This document shows positions 5,653-6,333 of a DNA stretch of 6,333 bases, piece by piece (within the stretch, counting starts at the first letter, position 1; each line of letters opens with the position of its first letter). The notes under the pieces are model-generated. The model worked only from the letters and a program-made list of their open reading frames with translations, was not told the origin of the DNA and ran no database searches. A program made the position numbers and the translations under genes. The stretch is from Patescibacteria group bacterium (GTDB lineage: Bacteria; Patescibacteriota; Microgenomatia; Levybacterales; UBA12049): positions 1 through 6,333 of the forward strand of contig JAHIGH010000176.1 of the NCBI GenBank assembly GCA_018900295.1. The letters are read 5' to 3'.

Positions 5653-5803
5653 ATACCCCTACGCTTTCAAAATACAAAGGTATAATACCTAACGAAGCTT
5701 TGAATTCGAAATAGTTTAATTATTAAAGACAATATAATCCTGCTTTTTGAAAGCTACGGAGGTATATACCAAATTTCGTAAATTCAAAGCGTAGTGGTAT
5801 ATT
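5651..5803. repeat. Nested inverted-repeat cluster with TATACC/GGTATA ends
   Basis: Four related copies of one motif lie in mirror order. Copies 1 (TATACCCCTACGCTTTCAAA, from 5652) and 2 (ATACCTAACGAAGCTTTGAA, from 5685) are on the plus strand. Copies 3 (minus, about 5765 down to 5746) and 4 (minus, about 5803 down to 5781) face them. The module 5652-5684 and the reverse of 5765-5801 align closely: both begin TATACC, continue CTACGCTTT and end GGTATA. Copies 2 and 4 also share GCTTTGAATT followed by CGAAAT. GGTATATACC (5761-5770) and GGTATAATACC (5679-5689) are palindromes at module junctions. The centre holds TTTAATTATTAAA (5715-5727). About half of the cluster lies inside the 3' end of the coiled-coil gene. 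Confidence 0.75.
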
Positions 5804-6150
5804 TTTTGGATCTCGCGCCAATTTTCAACAATTCTTTCGTCATATACTCTTCCAATAATTTCAACTGTTTTTGCAATAAAATCAAGCTTTTTTCCATGTT
5901 GTTTCGTTAGAGATTTTAGTTGTTGTTGAATATCTGCTGTGTTTTGTTCAAGTGATCGTTGGCCTTGCATTAGGGAGCGTTGTATTTGTTCGAAATATTG
6001 TTGTTTTGCGTTTAAAAGATCAACTTGATCAATTAGTGATTGTTGTTCTTTTTTGAGCGTGAGAAGTTCTTTTTTTAAGGGGTCTGTTCCTGTTTTGATT
6101 TCTTCGTTTACGATGGACCTGATATTTTCTAATAATTGATCGTCTGTCAT
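5716..6150 (-). CDS. Coiled-coil protein of unknown function; C-terminus overlaps a repeat
   Basis: The 144-aa product is soluble, with no signal peptide or membrane helix. Residues 1-20 (MTDDQLLENIRSIVNEEIKT) look like a short acidic helix. Residues about 24-100 form a long heptad-patterned coiled coil rich in Gln, Lys, Leu and Ile, with a duplicated heptad (QRSL at 57-60 and 64-67). Proteins of this plan are common in CPR genomes and usually of unknown role; no domain is recognised. The last 28 codons (from about I117) fall inside the inverted-repeat cluster, and their composition changes to Tyr, Asn, Phe and Val, so the native C-terminus may have been replaced. The ATG lies 6 nt after a -10 box with no Shine-Dalgarno site. 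It is convergent with typA and lies downstream of the DUF2188-like gene, behind that gene's terminator. Confidence 0.75.
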   Translation of the reverse strand: MTDDQLLENIRSIVNEEIKTGTDPLKKELLTLKKEQQSLIDQVDLLNAKQQYFEQIQRSLMQGQRSLEQNTADIQQQLKSLTKQHGKKLDFIAKTVEIIGRVYDERIVENWREIQKIYHYALNLRNLVYTSVAFKKQDYIVFNN

Positions 6151-6156
6151 AAATTC

Positions 6157-6185
6157 AATATAGCAGTTGTAAAGAGGAGAAGCAA
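6157..6185 (-). promoter_or_regulatory. Promoter of the coiled-coil gene
   Basis: On the minus strand TTGCTT (6180-6185), a 17-bp spacer and TATATT (6157-6162), preceded by TGC, form a strong-looking extended -10 promoter. Only 6 nt separate the -10 box from the ATG, so transcription should begin at the A of the start codon: a leaderless message. Confidence 0.65.
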
Positions 6186-6229
6186 GATTAATTTTTCTTA
6201 ATTGGTTATTGGAGATTTATTAAGAATCT

Positions 6230-6253
6230 AAAAAGAAGATTTCTAATAATCTT
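6230..6253 (-). terminator. Intrinsic terminator overlapping the stop of the DUF2188-like gene
   Basis: On the minus strand AAGATT pairs with AATCTT around a 6-nt loop (ATTAGA) and is followed by CTTTTT. The stop codon TAG lies in the loop. The stem is only 6 bp and AT-rich, so it would be modest in strength. A second small hairpin, AGATT/AATCT, follows at 6213-6229. If it works, it separates this gene from the coiled-coil gene, which has its own promoter. Confidence 0.4.
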
Positions 6254-6332
6254 TTATTTCTTTTATACGACCATCATTTCCATGAATAAAAACTGTTGTT
6301 CCGGCAGCAGCATTAGCTTGCGCATATTTTGT
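6243..6332 (-). CDS. C-terminal end of a DUF2188-like protein (5' part outside window)
   Basis: The last 29 codons of a minus-strand gene are visible, ending in TAG; they run from TKYAQANAAAGTT to VFIHGNDGRIKEIKDY. The IHGxDGRIxE...Y ending preceded by an alanine-rich helix (YAQANAAA) matches what I remember of the DUF2188 family. Those are small (about 60-80 aa) proteins of unknown function whose C-terminus reads V-I-H-G-(R/K)-D-G-R-I-Q. The fragment gives no more than the last strand and helix, so the assignment rests on a short match. The gene is on the same strand as the coiled-coil gene, 92 nt upstream of it, but a probable terminator and a separate promoter lie between them. Confidence 0.6.
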   Translation of the reverse strand, partial: TKYAQANAAAGTTVFIHGNDGRIKEIKDY

Positions 6333-6333
6333 A

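Noticed and set aside
5652..5713. Short plus-strand peptide frame (about 20 codons) through repeat copies 1 and 2, ending in TAG
   Set aside because: No start codon or ribosome-binding site, out of frame with typA, and fully explained by the inverted-repeat structure.
1..6333. CRISPR array, tRNA, rRNA, transposase, toxin-antitoxin or defence system
   Set aside because: I found no spaced direct repeats, no cloverleaf or rRNA-like stretch, and no protein with such motifs. The MazG-like gene is not next to a mazEF-type pair.

Overview
The window reads as a gene-dense piece of a low-GC bacterial chromosome from an uncultivated lineage. Several traits fit Patescibacteria/CPR best: very small hypothetical proteins, short intergenic gaps full of palindromes, start codons without Shine-Dalgarno sites, and a conserved-looking 95-aa protein of a type I associate with that group. 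This placement is inference; no rRNA or marker tree is available here. nadB ends on TGA exactly where a NadB C-terminus is expected, so TGA looks like a stop and the Gly-TGA code of Gracilibacteria/Absconditabacteria is unlikely.

Left part (1-2503): nadA (minus strand, running off the left edge) and nadB (plus strand) are divergent across an 82-bp gap. NadB oxidises L-aspartate to iminoaspartate. NadA condenses that with dihydroxyacetone phosphate to give quinolinate, the NAD precursor. nadC is not in the window. After nadB comes a long imperfect hairpin, then an 88-aa single-pass membrane protein (2636-2902).

Middle (2903-3789): a palindromic intergenic repeat separates the membrane-protein gene from a convergent minus-strand pair, a MazG-like nucleotide pyrophosphohydrolase followed by a 95-aa protein of unknown function. 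A half copy of the same repeat lies in the 164-bp gap between the MazG-like gene and typA.

Right part (3790-6333): typA/bipA, a ribosome-associated translational GTPase, is the only gene here with a clear Shine-Dalgarno site and a 5' leader, and that leader starts with a terminator-like hairpin. Beyond it, a 150-bp nest of inverted repeats with TATACC/GGTATA ends overlaps the 3' end of a minus-strand coiled-coil gene. At the right edge is the C-terminus of a DUF2188-like protein with its own terminator.

The main non-genic signals are two. First, five promoters place a TATAAT-like -10 box only 6-14 nt before the start codon, which predicts leaderless or nearly leaderless mRNAs. Three promoters in the window (typA, the MazG-like gene and the coiled-coil gene) share a TTGCTT -35 hexamer at 16-17 bp spacing. 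Second, structurally different palindromic repeats sit behind nadB, behind the membrane-protein gene and between typA and the coiled-coil gene. I see no tRNA, rRNA, CRISPR array, transposase or defence gene.
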